Source: Triglochin maritima
Taxonomy: Eukaryota > Streptophyta > Magnoliopsida > Alismatales > Juncaginaceae
Reading direction: 5' to 3'
Length of the DNA stretch: 64,000 nucleotides
NCBI GenBank assembly: GCA_963682175.1
Contig: OY821772.1
Location: 17,042,743-17,106,742, forward strand
The notes beneath the pieces were generated by a model that saw only the letters and a program-made list of their open reading frames with translations, did no database searches and was not told the DNA's origin. The position numbers were made by a program, and so were the translations under genes. This document shows, in pieces, positions 1 through 10,703 of the stretch. How positions within the stretch are numbered: the first letter of the stretch is position 1; each line of letters begins with the position of its first letter.

Positions 1-42
1 CAGGAAGAGCACCTGGAGAAATTTGGAGGCATTCTGGGCATT

Positions 43-64
43 CAGACCGCCAATTGGCGGTCTG
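43..64. promoter_or_regulatory. Perfect palindrome in leader of A
   Basis: GACCGCCAATTGGCGGTC at 45-62 is its own reverse complement, and symmetry extends two bases each side. It lies shortly after the presumed primer site. The same word recurs in other leaders and in LTRs of this window. It can fold as an RNA hairpin or act as a self-complementary dimer contact; the function is inferred. Confidence 0.7.
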
Positions 65-474
65 GTGAGCTCATTTTACTCTCTTATTTCTGTGGCGTGT
101 TTACATAATTGATGTAGTGATCTGGGACTTGATTTGGCATGTTTTAACTTATAGTTTGTTCCTATATCCATAATAGAACCTCTTTTAAGCAACTTGGACC
201 CTAAAACTCAAAGCAAAAGATTAGGCATTCTTTTTGTTTAGGTCATGCATCAGGTATGTGACTCAGTCATTTAGATTGTCTTTTATCTTAGCTTTATTTT
301 CTGTTGCTGAGAGCTGGCGTGAGGTACGCACCTTCTACTCTCATTCATGCATTTCGTATGAACATGCATTAGTTAGTAGGAAGTGCATTGAAACAAGTGT
401 GAGTTGAGCGTTTGTTTGGAGAGTTGATTGCTAGATTTAGACTCCAAAACGCTACTAAGGAGGGGCTGTCCCGT

Positions 475-508
475 AAAAGATAAGGTGAGGGGTTTCATCA
501 CCCTTTCC
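475..508 (+). promoter_or_regulatory. Conserved leader island (candidate packaging/structural element)
   Basis: The consensus core GGTGGGGGATTTCATCACC, flanked by GATAA upstream and CTTTCCTT downstream, is present with few changes in A, B, C, K, H, J, I and L. The arms AAGGTG and CACC(C)TT can pair. Conservation in noncoding leader between diverged families suggests a cis-acting RNA role; this is inference. Confidence 0.5.
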
Positions 509-971
509 TTCGCCCCACAAACCACACTAATCAAGAGCTTAATTTTAAAATCAAGTAGACATTGGCCCTAAGGATTTCAGGTGCATTAGGAGAGTGATCC
601 GGTGCCGACCGTCATGACCTGATCGGCGTTGCCCACTTTGTCGATAGTAGGAGAAACGAGATCCCCGGATCTTGCCTCACTTGCTAGGCTTTGTGGTCCT
701 CGTTGTAGGGAGATGAGGCGTGTTGAGACTGTGTGACCTCGCAATTAGGCGTTGTCTAGCTGTAAGGACCTATAACGACCTTAGGATTGCTTGAGCCTTG
801 TTTGCTTGTGTGCTTCTACCTGTACCCATCCGCCGTAGCATAATGACTTCTTCCCTTCTCTCCTGAGTCATTCTTTCTCTCCTGTGTTCCCTCGTCTTCT
901 CCTCTACACACATTCTTTGAAAAAGAAAAAAGAAAAAAAAAGTTTTGGTTTGTGTGCGTGCACCTTTGTGT

Positions 972-2762
972 ATGATTTCGTGGACACGAGACGAGAGGGG
1001 TCGTTTGACGAGGAGCGTTATCAATCCGGCTTCGGTCATCGATTTCTCGACACCTTCCTCCTCTCGTGTCGCACGCAGTCCGGGTTCAATGGCTGCTAAT
1101 TTCCGTGAGGAGGAACTGTTGCTGGACCGACCTGTTCGACCTGTGCTTCCAGTTGTCTCTCCCATACCTCTACGTGATCGATGCTACCCGAGCCGTACCG
1201 CTGTACCCTCATGCATTGTATTACGAGAGGCTAATGGGAACCATTTTGAGGTTAAGCCTCAGTTTATTTCCATGCTCCCTCACTTGACTAGGAATGGTGA
1301 CCCCTATATCTTTCTCATGGAATTTGAAGAGGTCTGTGCTATGTTCAAGCTGCAACAACTTAGCACAGACTCCATCCATCTTATGCTTGTCCTGTTTGCG
1401 CTGAAGGATGACGCCAAGAAGTGGTTGTACAGCAACCAGGCGAATGCCTTTAGGACTTGGGATGAGTTTCAATCTGCATTCCTCAAGAAGTACTTCCTAA
1501 ATCATCGGACTCAAAATTTGAGGAACGAAATCAATTCGTTCTATCAACATGAGACCAAACCATTCCATGCATACTTAGAGAGGTTCAAGGAGCTACTATC
1601 CTCATGCCCTCACCATGGCATCGAGTTGTGGCGCCTTTGTCAGATTGTTTACGAAGGTCTTCACATCCCGTAAAGAACGCTCCTTGAGTCCATGTGTCAA
1701 GGAGAGTTCTTGGGAAAGGATGAAAGGGAGGCATGGGCTTTCCTAGAAGACCTTGCTGAGAAAACAATGCAATGGGAGAGTGTGAGGGAACCACCTGCAT
1801 AATCTAGTATAGGAGCGAGGATCGCGAATGCAAACTCGACTAGATTGGGTGTCGCATTTGCTGTCGATACCACTACGGCCACCGAGGCACGCATGGCAGC
1901 CTTAGTACGCCGTATGGATTTGATTGAGCTCCAAAACCAACAAGGTGCACCTCACATGTCCACATCTGGTCCAGTTCCCTGTCATTCATGTGGTAGGGTG
2001 GGTCATGTAGAAAGCGAGTGTGTGTCTATTCCTCCTGAGATGGAGCGTGTCAACGCCATCTATGACAGAGCTAGGAATGACCCATACTCATCATCTTATA
2101 ATCCTGGATGGAGGAACCACCCCAATTTTTCATGGAACCAAACTATTGCTCTGGGTGGTCCTTCAAACTCCTCTAGACCACATTACCAATCACACCAACC
2201 TCCCATGAATGCACATTCCTATCAGCTACCCCAAACGCAAACCACCAATCAATTGGGTTTCCCAAATTCCAATAATATGGAAACCCGATTCAATTCGCTT
2301 GAGACCTTGACTCGTCGACTTGAAAACTCAATGAAAATTTTTATGTCAACTACGAGTCAAGTTCTCACTTCAAATCAGCAGACTATCAAATTTGTAGAGC
2401 TTCAGATGGGCCAATTGGCTCAGTCTATACATGAAAGAGAGAGATGGTCTTTTCCTAGCCAGCCTAAGGCTAACCCTCATCTGTACCAACAACAACACAT
2501 GCAAAATGAGAATGTGGTACCTCGGGGGAGGCAAGTGAACCATGTGGAGGAACCTGTTCACCATGTTAATTCCATTGTGAACTTAAGGAATGGAAAACAG
2601 GTTGACAATCACATTTCCTTGTCACAACAACCACCATCTATGCAGCCCTTAGTGGGAATAGTGGTGAAGAAGAAGCTGAGGGTAAGGGTAATACACCAAG
2701 GCTTCTTTCTCAGGCACCGTAGAAAACCTACCTGTCAAAAGCTCCCTATCCAAGTAGGTTAA
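972..2762 (+). pseudogene. Element A gag (broken)
   Basis: This is the structural Gag precursor of a Ty3/gypsy element, which would coat the RNA in virus-like particles. The start is the ATG at 972, at the same place as in B, C and J. The retrotransposon gag domain includes FEEVCAMFKLQQL, LKDDAKKWLYS and FLKKYF around 1320-1500. A CCHC zinc knuckle, CHSCGRVGHVESEC (C-x2-C-x4-H-x4-C), lies near 1981-2022. Two in-frame TAA codons (1671-1673 and about 1800) each replace a TCA seen in B. A one-base shift near 2650 breaks the link to the protease. A glutamine/proline-rich linker follows the knuckle. The copy is dead. Confidence 0.88.
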
Positions 2763-2799
2763 CCAAAAAACAGAGTGACAACATGGACAAGATATTAGA

Positions 2800-4076
2800 G
2801 TGTTTAAGCAAGTAAATGTTAACATCCCCTTGTTGGATGTCATCCAACAAATACCTCAATATGCCAAAGTGTTGAAGGATCTCTGTACAACAAAGAGGAA
2901 GACCAATGTTCCTAAGAAAGCATTCTTGGCTGCAAATATCAGCTCACTTTTGTCCAATCCCACCTACACAAAATACAAGGACCCTGGGTGTCCTACAATT
3001 CAGTGTACGATAGGGGACACTAGAATGAGCAATGTTTTGCTTGATTTAGTATCAGCGGTCAACCTCCTCCCATTCTCTGTTTATCAACAGTTGAACTTGG
3101 GAGAAATTAAACCAACTAAGATCACCCTCCAATTGGTGGATAGATCCATTTGTATTCCCATGGGGATTATCGAGGACGTGCTTATCAAAGTTGGAGATTT
3201 TATATTTCCAGTCAATTTTGTTGTCCTCGATACCAATCCTGTTGCGAACACCCACTCTCAAATACCTTTGATTTTGGGTAGACCATTTCTTGCCACCTCC
3301 AATGCCTTGATTAATTGTAGAAATGGTCTCATGAAGCTCTCATTCGGTAACATGAGTGCCGAGTTTCATGTGTTCAACTCTGGTAGACAACATGAACCCA
3401 TGGATGAACCTTTAAATCTAAATCTCATCCGCCAATTGGAGAAAGCACCACAAAATCAACGAACACCCCTAACCCCAATGCAACCCGTTGAGAATGTTTG
3501 TGGGCCCAGCGAAAACTCATTGCCTGTCTTCGCAATGTAACAGAGTGACTGGCCTCGAATATGAATGTCCAAAGGGAGTGTTCGTTGCATGATTCAGTTG
3601 AGAGTACTAGTGAGAGTGAGGCACCTCATCCTATGCCTATACCAGAAGGTGTCTCTACCTCATCTCCCATGGCCATTGAGCCATTTGAACTTCATATTGA
3701 CTCCAACAAGGACCCACCTATGACCGAGCTTATGCTTGATGATCTAAATAATTGTGGGATGTCCTTGTTGGATGACTTGGGGAGAGGCCCCATTCTTAGT
3801 GATGCAAGTCTGCTGCATCCATCGAATGAGCCTGAAGAACTCTTTCCGATGCCCCCGCGTATTGGTTGGAGGGTTTTCTTCGATGAGCAATTCAACCCTA
3901 GTGAGGCAACAAAACTTCATTCTTTGTTGCCCACGCCCAACCAATATCATGAGGGGTTCGAGCCTTTCAGCTTTGACCTCTCACCCCTCATGACACCTCA
4001 GAGTACCAGTGAAGTTTGCCCATCTTCGCAAGTCTCTGGTCCTCAAAACTTGATGTTCTCATTTGATGTTCCTTGA
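2800..4076 (+). pseudogene. Element A aspartic protease and C-terminal tail (broken)
   Basis: This is the continuation of the Gag-Pro frame. The retropepsin-like domain carries LLDLVSAVNLLP near 3037-3072, where B has the catalytic D-L-G-S, so the glycine next to the catalytic Asp is replaced by Val. The second family motif, LILGRPFLATSNAL, lies near 3268-3309. A TAA at 3538-3540 replaces CAA in B, and one base is missing just after it. The tail resumes at about 3561 and ends at MFSFDVP (4074-4076 stop). The tail starts as the acidic linker that precedes RT in H, then becomes a segment of roughly 120 residues not found in H. It is inactive by stops and by the active-site change. Confidence 0.85.
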
Positions 4077-4378
4077 CCAAATGATTATGAGAATATCATT
4101 GTTGTTGTATATATCATGTTAAAAATCAAAAAAGAAGAGAAAAAACTACTTCAGTGAGCATCGATTGTTGTGGGCCCCAACCCTTGTGTACTTGGGCCCA
4201 ATTTCTTCACGTATTTATCTCCCTTCTTCAGCTTCTCACAAGTTTTAAGGGAATTTGGGTTTGTGTCCATCAACATGACCCTGAACGTCCCTTTGTACTT
4301 CATGTTGGTGAGATTTTTCCTTTTTCATGCATATATCCATGTAGTATTTTGTTCACATTCATTGAGGACAATGCATGA

Positions 4379-4395
4379 ATTAGGTGTGGGGGGTG
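4379..4395 (+). other. Internal polypurine-like tract of element A
   Basis: TAGGTGTGGGGGG at 4381-4393 nearly repeats the terminal polypurine tract TTAGGTGTGGGG at 5601-5612, about 1.2 kb further on. Equivalent G-runs sit at the same place in B, J, I and H. A second plus-strand priming site is possible but unproven. Confidence 0.45.
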
Positions 4396-5595
4396 TTTTA
4401 CGTGTGTATATAGTCGAGTCTTTTCTTTTGATTTTTGTTTTCTTTTGTGTGCATTATTAGGGTCATGTTAGTGTGCCACACTTAATATCGATATATCTGC
4501 TTGCCATGATCCTTGGGTGACTTGTCTTCCTTTGCTTGCCTAGTGCTTTAAATATTTCACATTTCTTGCAAAATCTTCATGTGTTTGGGAAAGAAAATGT
4601 TTTTGTAGGTTTTGCGTGTGTTTAGCATGTGCAAAACCGTTGAGAGGCAAAGTAAAAAGAAAGCTCCCAAAATTGTCTTGGACTTGATGCATTAGGATGT
4701 CTACTTTACTGGGTTTAGGTCTTATCGAGTCATTAGGATGCACCCCGGTTTTCCCTCGGGGGGTGTGTAATCGTTGGGTTTCAGCACTCAAACATTTAAA
4801 GAAGTCCACCCTGAACCTAGTGAGTCAAATAATTCGTGTCTTTTAGTATAAGGAAGTTAAGTGTAGGGGTTTTGTGAAACTTAAGTGTAGGGGTTTTGGT
4901 TCCCATATAGATAAATAAATAAAGGGTGTTCTCTCTTCTCGCACGACTCCTATCACTCAGGAAAGTAGGTCTGAGGGGCCTTTGTGCATGGTGCTTTCGA
5001 GTCATCTGACTTGGGATGCACCGACCGAACTCCCGTTACACAGGTGGTAGGGATCGCCCTATGTGGAGATTTGGGGGAAGGTGTACGTGATAGTGTAAGT
5101 CCTCATAGGAAATGATGCACGAAACCTGACCCTGGGAGAATCAAACACCAACCAATAAAATGCTCTAAAGAAAAAAAAAGAGAAAAGAAAAAGTCAAATA
5201 AGAACCAAAATGGACTTTACACATTGTATCACATTCAGAAGTTAAGGTTGCCCATGTCTTTCACTTAAGTCCTTAACTAACTCTCACGAATAACTCATTA
5301 GGCTAGGTGTGTGGACCGATTAAATATATAGAGTCGACCCGTAGTATTATTGCGTCCCATGATCGACAAAATAAGTCCAACGAGTCGTGTAGCTAGATTG
5401 ATTAATGCATCTTGTTCGGATTTTGTGGGTATATCCGCTGAAAACCCTCAGGAGACAACACTCCTCCTCCTTTACGACAAGGAGGTTTAACGGCTTGTTG
5501 CACGTGCTAAGTGCAACCGTGATTCCTACGAAAGTGAGTTAGGATTTCTTGTTTTTCGTATGCTTTTTCCTTTCTTTGTTTTGCTTGGGACTAGC

Positions 5596-5617
5596 AAAAG
5601 TTAGGTGTGGGGATATT
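5596..5617 (+). other. Polypurine tract (PPT) of element A
   Basis: The purine-rich run AAAAGTTAGGTGTGGGGATA directly precedes the LTR start at 5618. Its position and composition are those of the primer for plus-strand DNA synthesis in LTR retrotransposons. Confidence 0.8.
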
Positions 5618-5952
5618 TGATTGACATCATTTCATGCTTATATTTGTATCTTATATCCATTATCTTTCACCTAAACAATGCTATGTTACGAGTTTTACGT
5701 TTAGTTTTCAGGAATAAATAGGTTTGAAGAGATGAAGCATAAAAGAACCCAAAAGATAGGAAAAAGGACTGAATTGTGAGATTTGGGGACTAAGATGCAA
5801 GGGAGAAGGACCCGAATGTACGACAGAAGGACCTAATAGCAAAACAGAATACATTCGGGTCGGAGCTCCAACAAACCAAGTGAATGCATCCAAGACCAGC
5901 AAATACACCAAGAAAAGCCAACAACAAAAATGAGCAGGATCTGAACCATATA

Positions 5953-5970
5953 GACCGCCAATTGGCGGTC
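5953..5970. promoter_or_regulatory. Perfect palindrome in LTR U3 of A
   Basis: The exact word GACCGCCAATTGGCGGTC lies about 140 bp upstream of the TATA box. It equals the leader palindrome at 45-62, so an A-type transcript would carry it near both ends. Confidence 0.7.
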
Positions 5971-6110
5971 CAAGACCATTCGTTGGCGGTCAATTTTGGC
6001 CCAAATCCGCTAAACTTTCTCTAGCACATGTATTAGAGGATGTTTAGGCTATTTTTGGTATCTGTTTAGTCCCACATCGGGGGATTTTCCCGGTTTGCCT
6101 TTTCCATGGC

Positions 6111-6118
6111 TATAAATA
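6111..6118 (+). promoter_or_regulatory. TATA box of LTR A
   Basis: TATAAATA is followed by GAACTCTTCACCTTCC. The same string occurs at the same place in nearly all LTRs here and marks the likely core promoter. Confidence 0.7.
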
Positions 6119-6985
6119 GAACTCTTCACCTTCCATTGTAATCACTCCATATTTTGGGTGGCTATTCTTCCTACTAGAAGTGAGGCCTTCAAGGATACAC
6201 TAAAGTAGGAGTATGCTACTTGATGTGAGTCACTTTAATAAATGTTTCTTTATTATGTTGTTTGTTTTATGTTTCTTGTTTCACTTTGTTTAATTTCATT
6301 TCATTAGTTTTAGTAGCTTAGTTAATATACTTTATTTGCTTAGTTTAATAATTAGTGTAATATGTAGTGAGTAGTTTCATCCCCTTTTGGGGGTGGAGTA
6401 GATGTTCGTACATGCATTAGAGAATGGAATGAATGTTTTATTTACAATGTGTTGATAAAATATGAATGTATGCTTGCTTGTTTAGGATATAATTTATAAC
6501 TTGATGAGTTTTGCCAAAATGATTAGACACCTCTCATGCTTATTTAGGTTCTGAAATAAACAACTTGTATATGTAAATGTTAATCAACTAGGATGGTGAA
6601 TGGATTGATAGATTTTGCCATAACATTTAGACACTTCCTATGCATGATAACAGCACCTCTATTTGTGCTTAAAGAATGTGTTCAACACCCACCTCTTTGC
6701 ATGTGTGCACTCACTCCACCCCTTCGGGGTTTTCCACTTCTGTATTCTAGCACTCTTCTTTTGTTCTTTGCTTAGTTGTCATTTCATTGTTTGTTTCTTT
6801 CATTCGCATTTCATACTTCTTAGCACCTTAGCGTAGTTTAGATTAGCATAAACAATTTTCTTCCACCTTTTTGTGCCACTTAATTTCTGATAAACAAGAG
6901 GCTGCTCACCTCCCCGAGGACGACCCGTACTTGCCACCGCTTCATCGCGGCCGTGCACTTGCGGTTTTAAATAAAATGTTCAACA

Positions 6986-7046
6986 GAAGGCATCGAGAAA
7001 TCGACTACCGAAGCAGGGTTGACAACACGCCTCGTCAAACGACCAC
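6986..7046 (-). pseudogene. Element C gag fragment between A and B
   Basis: These 61 bp of antisense gag sequence match 13609-13670 (B) and 52400-52460 (J). They are the part of C's gag that lies left of the B insertion; gag continues at 16208. The left edge abuts the end of A's LTR. The last five bases, ACCAC, are the TSD of B. Confidence 0.8.
7042..7046. repeat. TSD of element B, left copy (ACCAC)
   Basis: ACCAC immediately precedes the LTR start TGTTGAATG and equals 16208-16212. Removing B restores an uninterrupted gag sequence of element C. Confidence 0.88.
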
Positions 7047-8433
7047 TGTTGAATGTTTTAATTAAAGCGCAAGTGCACGGCCGCGTTGAAGCGGTGGCAA
7101 ATATGAGTCGTCCTTAGGGAGGTGAGCAGCATCTCATTTCCATGAAATCAAGTGGCGAGAAAAATGGAGAAGATAGTTGAGTATGCTACTCTACGCTACG
7201 CTACGCTACACTACGAAATACGAAATGTCAAAGAAAGCAACAAACGATTAACTAAAACTTAACTAAGAATGATAGAATAGTGCTGGAATACAGAAGTGGT
7301 AAACCCCTAAGGGTGTGGAGTGAGTGCACACATGCAAAGAGGTGGGTGTTGAACACATTCTTTAAGCACAAATGAAGGTGGTGTTATCATGCATAAGAAG
7401 TGTCTAAATGTTATGGCAAAACCTATCAATCTATTCACCAACCTAGTTGATTAACATTTACATATGCAAGTTGTTTATTTCAGAACCTAAACAAGCATCA
7501 GAGGTGTCGAATTATTTTGGCAAAACTCATCAAGTTATAAATTCTATCCTAAACAAGCAAGCATACATTCATGTTTTATCAACACATTGTAAATAAAGCA
7601 TTCATTCCATTCTCTAATGCATGTATGAACATCTACTCCACCCCAAAGGGGATGTAACTACTCACTACACATTACACTAATTATTAAACTAAGCAAAGAA
7701 AGCATATTAACTAAGCTACTAAAACTAACGAAATGAAATTAAACAAAGTAAAACAAACAACAAGAAACAAACAACATAATGAAGAAACTTTTATTAACAA
7801 ATGACTCACATTTCAAGTAGCATCCTCCTACTTTAGTGTGTGCTTCAAGGCCTCACTTCTAGTAGGAAGAATAGCCACCCAAAAATATGGACTCATTACA
7901 ATGGAAGGTGAAGAGTTCTATTTATAGCTAGAGAAAAAGCTAATCCGGGATAATCCCCCGATGTGCGACTAAACCAATACGAAAAATATGCTAAACAAAC
8001 ATTAATACAAGTCCAGGAGAAATCTTGGCGGATCTGGGCTGATCCGGACCACCAATTGTCGGTCTAAAAAGTCTGGATCTAGTTCAATCTTGTTTTGGGC
8101 TTTGCTTGGTGTATTTGGTGGTCTTGGATGCATCTACTTCGTTTATTGGAGCTCCGACCCGAATCGAATTGGTAAAATACTACCCATGATGGTGTGGAAT
8201 ATTTTGTTTTGCTCTTAGGTCCTTCTGTCTTACATTCAGGTCCTTCTCCCTTGCATCTTGGTCCCTAGATCTCATAATTCAGTCCTTTTTCCCAGCTTTT
8301 GGGTTGTTTTATGCTTCATCTCTTCAAACCTATTTATTCCTGAAAACTAAACATAAAACTCGTAACATAGCATTGTTTAGGTGAAAGATAATGGATATAA
8401 AATACAAATATAAGCATGAAATGATGTCAATCA
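7047..8433 (-). repeat. 3' LTR of element B
   Basis: Read on the minus strand it begins TGATTGACATC (8433) and ends CATTCAACA (7047). A TATA box (plus-strand TATTTATA) lies at 7919-7926. The palindrome is degenerate here (8047-8064). A short CTACG-type repeat sits near 7190-7215. The polypurine tract abuts it at 8434. Confidence 0.9.
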
Positions 8434-8456
8434 AATACCCCACACCTAACTTTTGG
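8434..8456 (-). other. PPT of element B
   Basis: On the minus strand AAAAGTTAGGTGTGGGGTATT directly precedes the 3' LTR. It is the same tract as in A, I and J. Confidence 0.78.
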
Positions 8457-10703
8457 TAGTCCCGAGAAAAACAAAGAAAGAGAAGAGCATACGAAAACAA
8501 GAAATCCTAACTCACTTTCGTAGGAATCACGGTTGCACTTGGCACGTGCAACAATCCGTTAAACCTCCTTGTTGCCAAGGAGGAGGAGTGTTGTCTCCTG
8601 AGGGTTTTCAGCAGATATACCCACAAAATCCGAACAAGATGCATTAATCAATCTAGCTACACGACTCGTTGGACTTATTTTGTCGGTCATGGGACGCGGT
8701 AATACTACGGGTCGACTCTATATATGTAATTGGTCCACACACTTTGCCTAATGAGTTATTCGTGAGAGTTAGTTAAGGACTTAAGTGAAAGACATGGGCA
8801 ACCTTAACTTCTGAATGTGATACAATGTGTACAGTCCATTTTGGTTCTTATTTGACTCATTTTTTTCTTTTCTTTTTTTTCTTTTTCTTTGGAGCAATTT
8901 ATTGGTTTGTGTTTGATTCTCCCAGGGTTAGGTTTCGTGCATCATTGCCTATGAGGACTTACACTATCACGTACACCTTCCCCCAAATCTCCACATATGG
9001 CGATCCCTACCACCAGTGTAACGGGAGTTCGGTCGCTGCATCCCAAGTCAGATGACTCGAAAGCACCAGGCACAAAGGCCCCTCAGACCTAATTTCCCGA
9101 GTGATAGGAGTCGTGCGAGAAGAGAGAACATCACTTATTTATTTGTCTACATGGGATCCAAAACCCCTACACTTAAGTTTCACAAAAAGAGATTAAGGGC
9201 CCTTGACCGCGACAAACTTCCTTATACTAAAAGACACGAATTATTTGACTCACTAGGGTCAGGGTGGACTTCTTTAAATGTTTGAGTGCTGAAACCCTAT
9301 GATTACACGCCCCTCGAGGGAAACCGGGGTGCATCCGAACGACTCGATAAGACCTAAAGCAAGTAAACTAGATATCCTAATGCATCAAGTTCAAGACAAT
9401 TTTGGGAGCTTTCTTTTTACTTTGCCTCTCAACGGTTTTGCACATGCTAAACACACGCAAAACCTACAAAAACATTTTCTTTCACAAACACATGAATATT
9501 TTGAAAGAAATGTGAAAATTTTAAAGCACTAGGCAAGCAAAGGATGACAAGTCACCCAAGGATCATGGCAAGCAGATATATCAATGTTAAATGCGGCACA
9601 CTAACATGATCCTACCAGTACAACAAAAAGAAAACTAAAAAAACAAAAGAAAAGACTCGACTATGTACACACGTAAAGCATCCCCCCCCACACCTACTTC
9701 ATGCATTGTCCTCAATGAATGTGAACAAGATACTACATGGATATATGCATGAAAAAGGAAAGATCTCACCAACATGAAGGACAAAGGGACGTTCACGGTC
9801 ATGTTGATGGACACAAACCCAAATTCCCTCAAAACCTGTGAGAAGCTGTAGAAGGGAGATAAATACGTGAAGAAATTGGGCCCAAGTACACTAGGGTTGG
9901 GGCCCACAACAATGAATGCTCGCTCATGGAGTCTTTTATTACACACTTTTTTTCTTTTTTTTTGAGTTGAACTTGTTTGAATGTTTGAGCACTGAAAACC
10001 TATGATTACTCACCCCCAAAGGAAAACTGGGGTGCATGGTAACGACTCGATAAATCCTAAAGTCACTGTACTAGATATCCTAATGCATCAAGTTCAAGAC
10101 AATTTTGGGAGCTTTCTTTTTACTTTGCCTCTCAACAGTTTTGCACATGCTAAACACTCGTAAAACCTACAAAAACATTTTCTTTCGCAAACACATGAAG
10201 ATTTTGAAAGAAATGTGAAAATTTTAAAACACTAGGCAAGCAAAAGAAGACAAGTCAACCAAGGATCATGGCAAGCAGATATATCGATATTAAATGCGGC
10301 ACACTAACATGACCCTAACAATGCACATAAAAGAAAAAAAAATCAAAAGAAAAGACTCGACTATGTACACACGTAAAACACCCCCCACACCTACTTCATG
10401 CATTGTCCTCAATGAATGTGAACAGGATACTACATTGATATATGCATGAAAAAGGAAAGATCTCACCAACATGAAGTACAAAGGGACGTTCAGGGTCATG
10501 TTGATGGACACAAACCCAAATTCCCTCAAAACCTGTGAGAAGCTGAAGAAGGGAGATAAATACGTGAAGAAATTGGGCCCAATTACACAAGGGTTGGGGT
10601 CCACAACAATCGATGCTCATTGAAGGAGTCTTTTCTTACACTTTTTTTTTCTTTTTTTAAACTTGATATATACAGCAGCAATGATATTCTCATAATCATT
10701 TGG
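8457..10703 (-). other. 3' noncoding region of element B, with internal duplication
   Basis: It is homologous to 4077-5617 of A but longer, because a segment of about 700 bp is present twice in direct orientation (about 9279-9981 and 9982-10685). Each copy has its own internal G-run tract, around 9682-9697 and 10380-10394. The copies have diverged, so the duplication is old or came from recombination with a related element. Short open frames in each copy are not supported as genes. Confidence 0.65.
9279..10685 (-). repeat. Tandem duplication (about 0.7 kb x 2) in 3' region of B
   Basis: Both units start at TGTTTGAG(T/C)(G/A)CTGAAA and run through the block containing TTGGGAGCTTTCTTTTTACT, the G-run tract and a pyrimidine-rich end. 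Other elements carry one copy of this segment. Confidence 0.75.

Larger units (their letters stand above)
1..971 (+). other. 5' leader of element A
   Basis: This untranslated leader runs from just past the primer-binding site to the first gag ATG. It holds the GACCGCCAATTGGCGGTC palindrome near its start. It also carries the conserved island around 475-508 and a block near 590-660 containing GACCGTCATGACCTGATC that recurs in every leader of the window. An A-rich tract (about 920-941) precedes gag. Open frames here on the opposite strand follow the low-complexity composition and are not called as genes. Confidence 0.75.
4077..5617 (+). other. 3' noncoding region of element A
   Basis: About 1.5 kb lies between the gag-pro stop and the 3' LTR, in the place where autonomous relatives carry pol. 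It contains an internal polypurine-like tract (4381-4393), an A-rich tract (5168-5195) and no recognisable domain. Two overlapping short frames near 4154-4460 stay open in some copies but are disrupted in the intact element I, so I treat the region as noncoding. Homologous blocks occur in B, D, D2, J, I and downstream of the envelope-position ORF of H. Confidence 0.7.
1..6985 (+). mobile_element. Element A: gag-protease-only Ty3/gypsy (Athila-like) element, 5' end outside window
   Basis: The window opens just inside the internal region of a plus-strand LTR retrotransposon. The first bases match the stretch that follows the primer site in element K (from about 30070). The order is leader, broken gag-protease frame, noncoding 3' region, polypurine tract and 3' LTR. 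No reverse transcriptase or integrase lies between the FDVP stop at 4074-4076 and the LTR, as in elements B, J and I. The LTR ends at 6985 and the next bases are antisense gag of element C, so A is inserted in C. The expected TSD copy on the right is GAAGG (6986-6990); its partner lies left of the window. The element-type call is secure, the lineage name is inferred. Confidence 0.88.
5618..6985 (+). repeat. 3' LTR of element A
   Basis: The LTR starts TGATTGACATCATTTC right after the polypurine tract and ends ATGTTCAACA, about 1,368 bp. It holds the palindrome at 5953-5970 with a weaker second copy at 5974-5991. The block AGTCCCACATCGGGGGA (about 6068-6084) comes next, then a TATA box at 6111-6118. 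Downstream are GC hairpins (6379-6398 and 6718-6730) and two copies of the dispersed motif whose complement reads GTGTCTAAATGTTATGGC (about 6503-6540 and 6602-6636). Confidence 0.9.

Noticed and set aside
770..1165. Antisense open frame over leader and gag start, also in B (13625-13901), C (16165-16440) and K (30826-31090)
   Set aside because: It recurs because the sense strand is conserved and of biased composition. It lies opposite gag and has no domain or plausible start context.
4154..4460. Overlapping short frames (about 75 and 96 codons) in the 3' noncoding region, also open in B (9635-9946, 10290-10620) and D2
   Set aside because: The same segment in the intact element I (about 43160-43280) has a frame break and early stop, and no domain is recognisable. 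Conservation fits a shared RNA region.
6593..6775. A frame of about 60 codons inside LTRs (also 15027-15215, 17496-17681, 29574-29759, 31494-31679, 53610-53861)
   Set aside because: It lies within the LTR, overlaps the repeated motif and hairpins, and varies in start and end. It is most likely noncoding LTR sequence.
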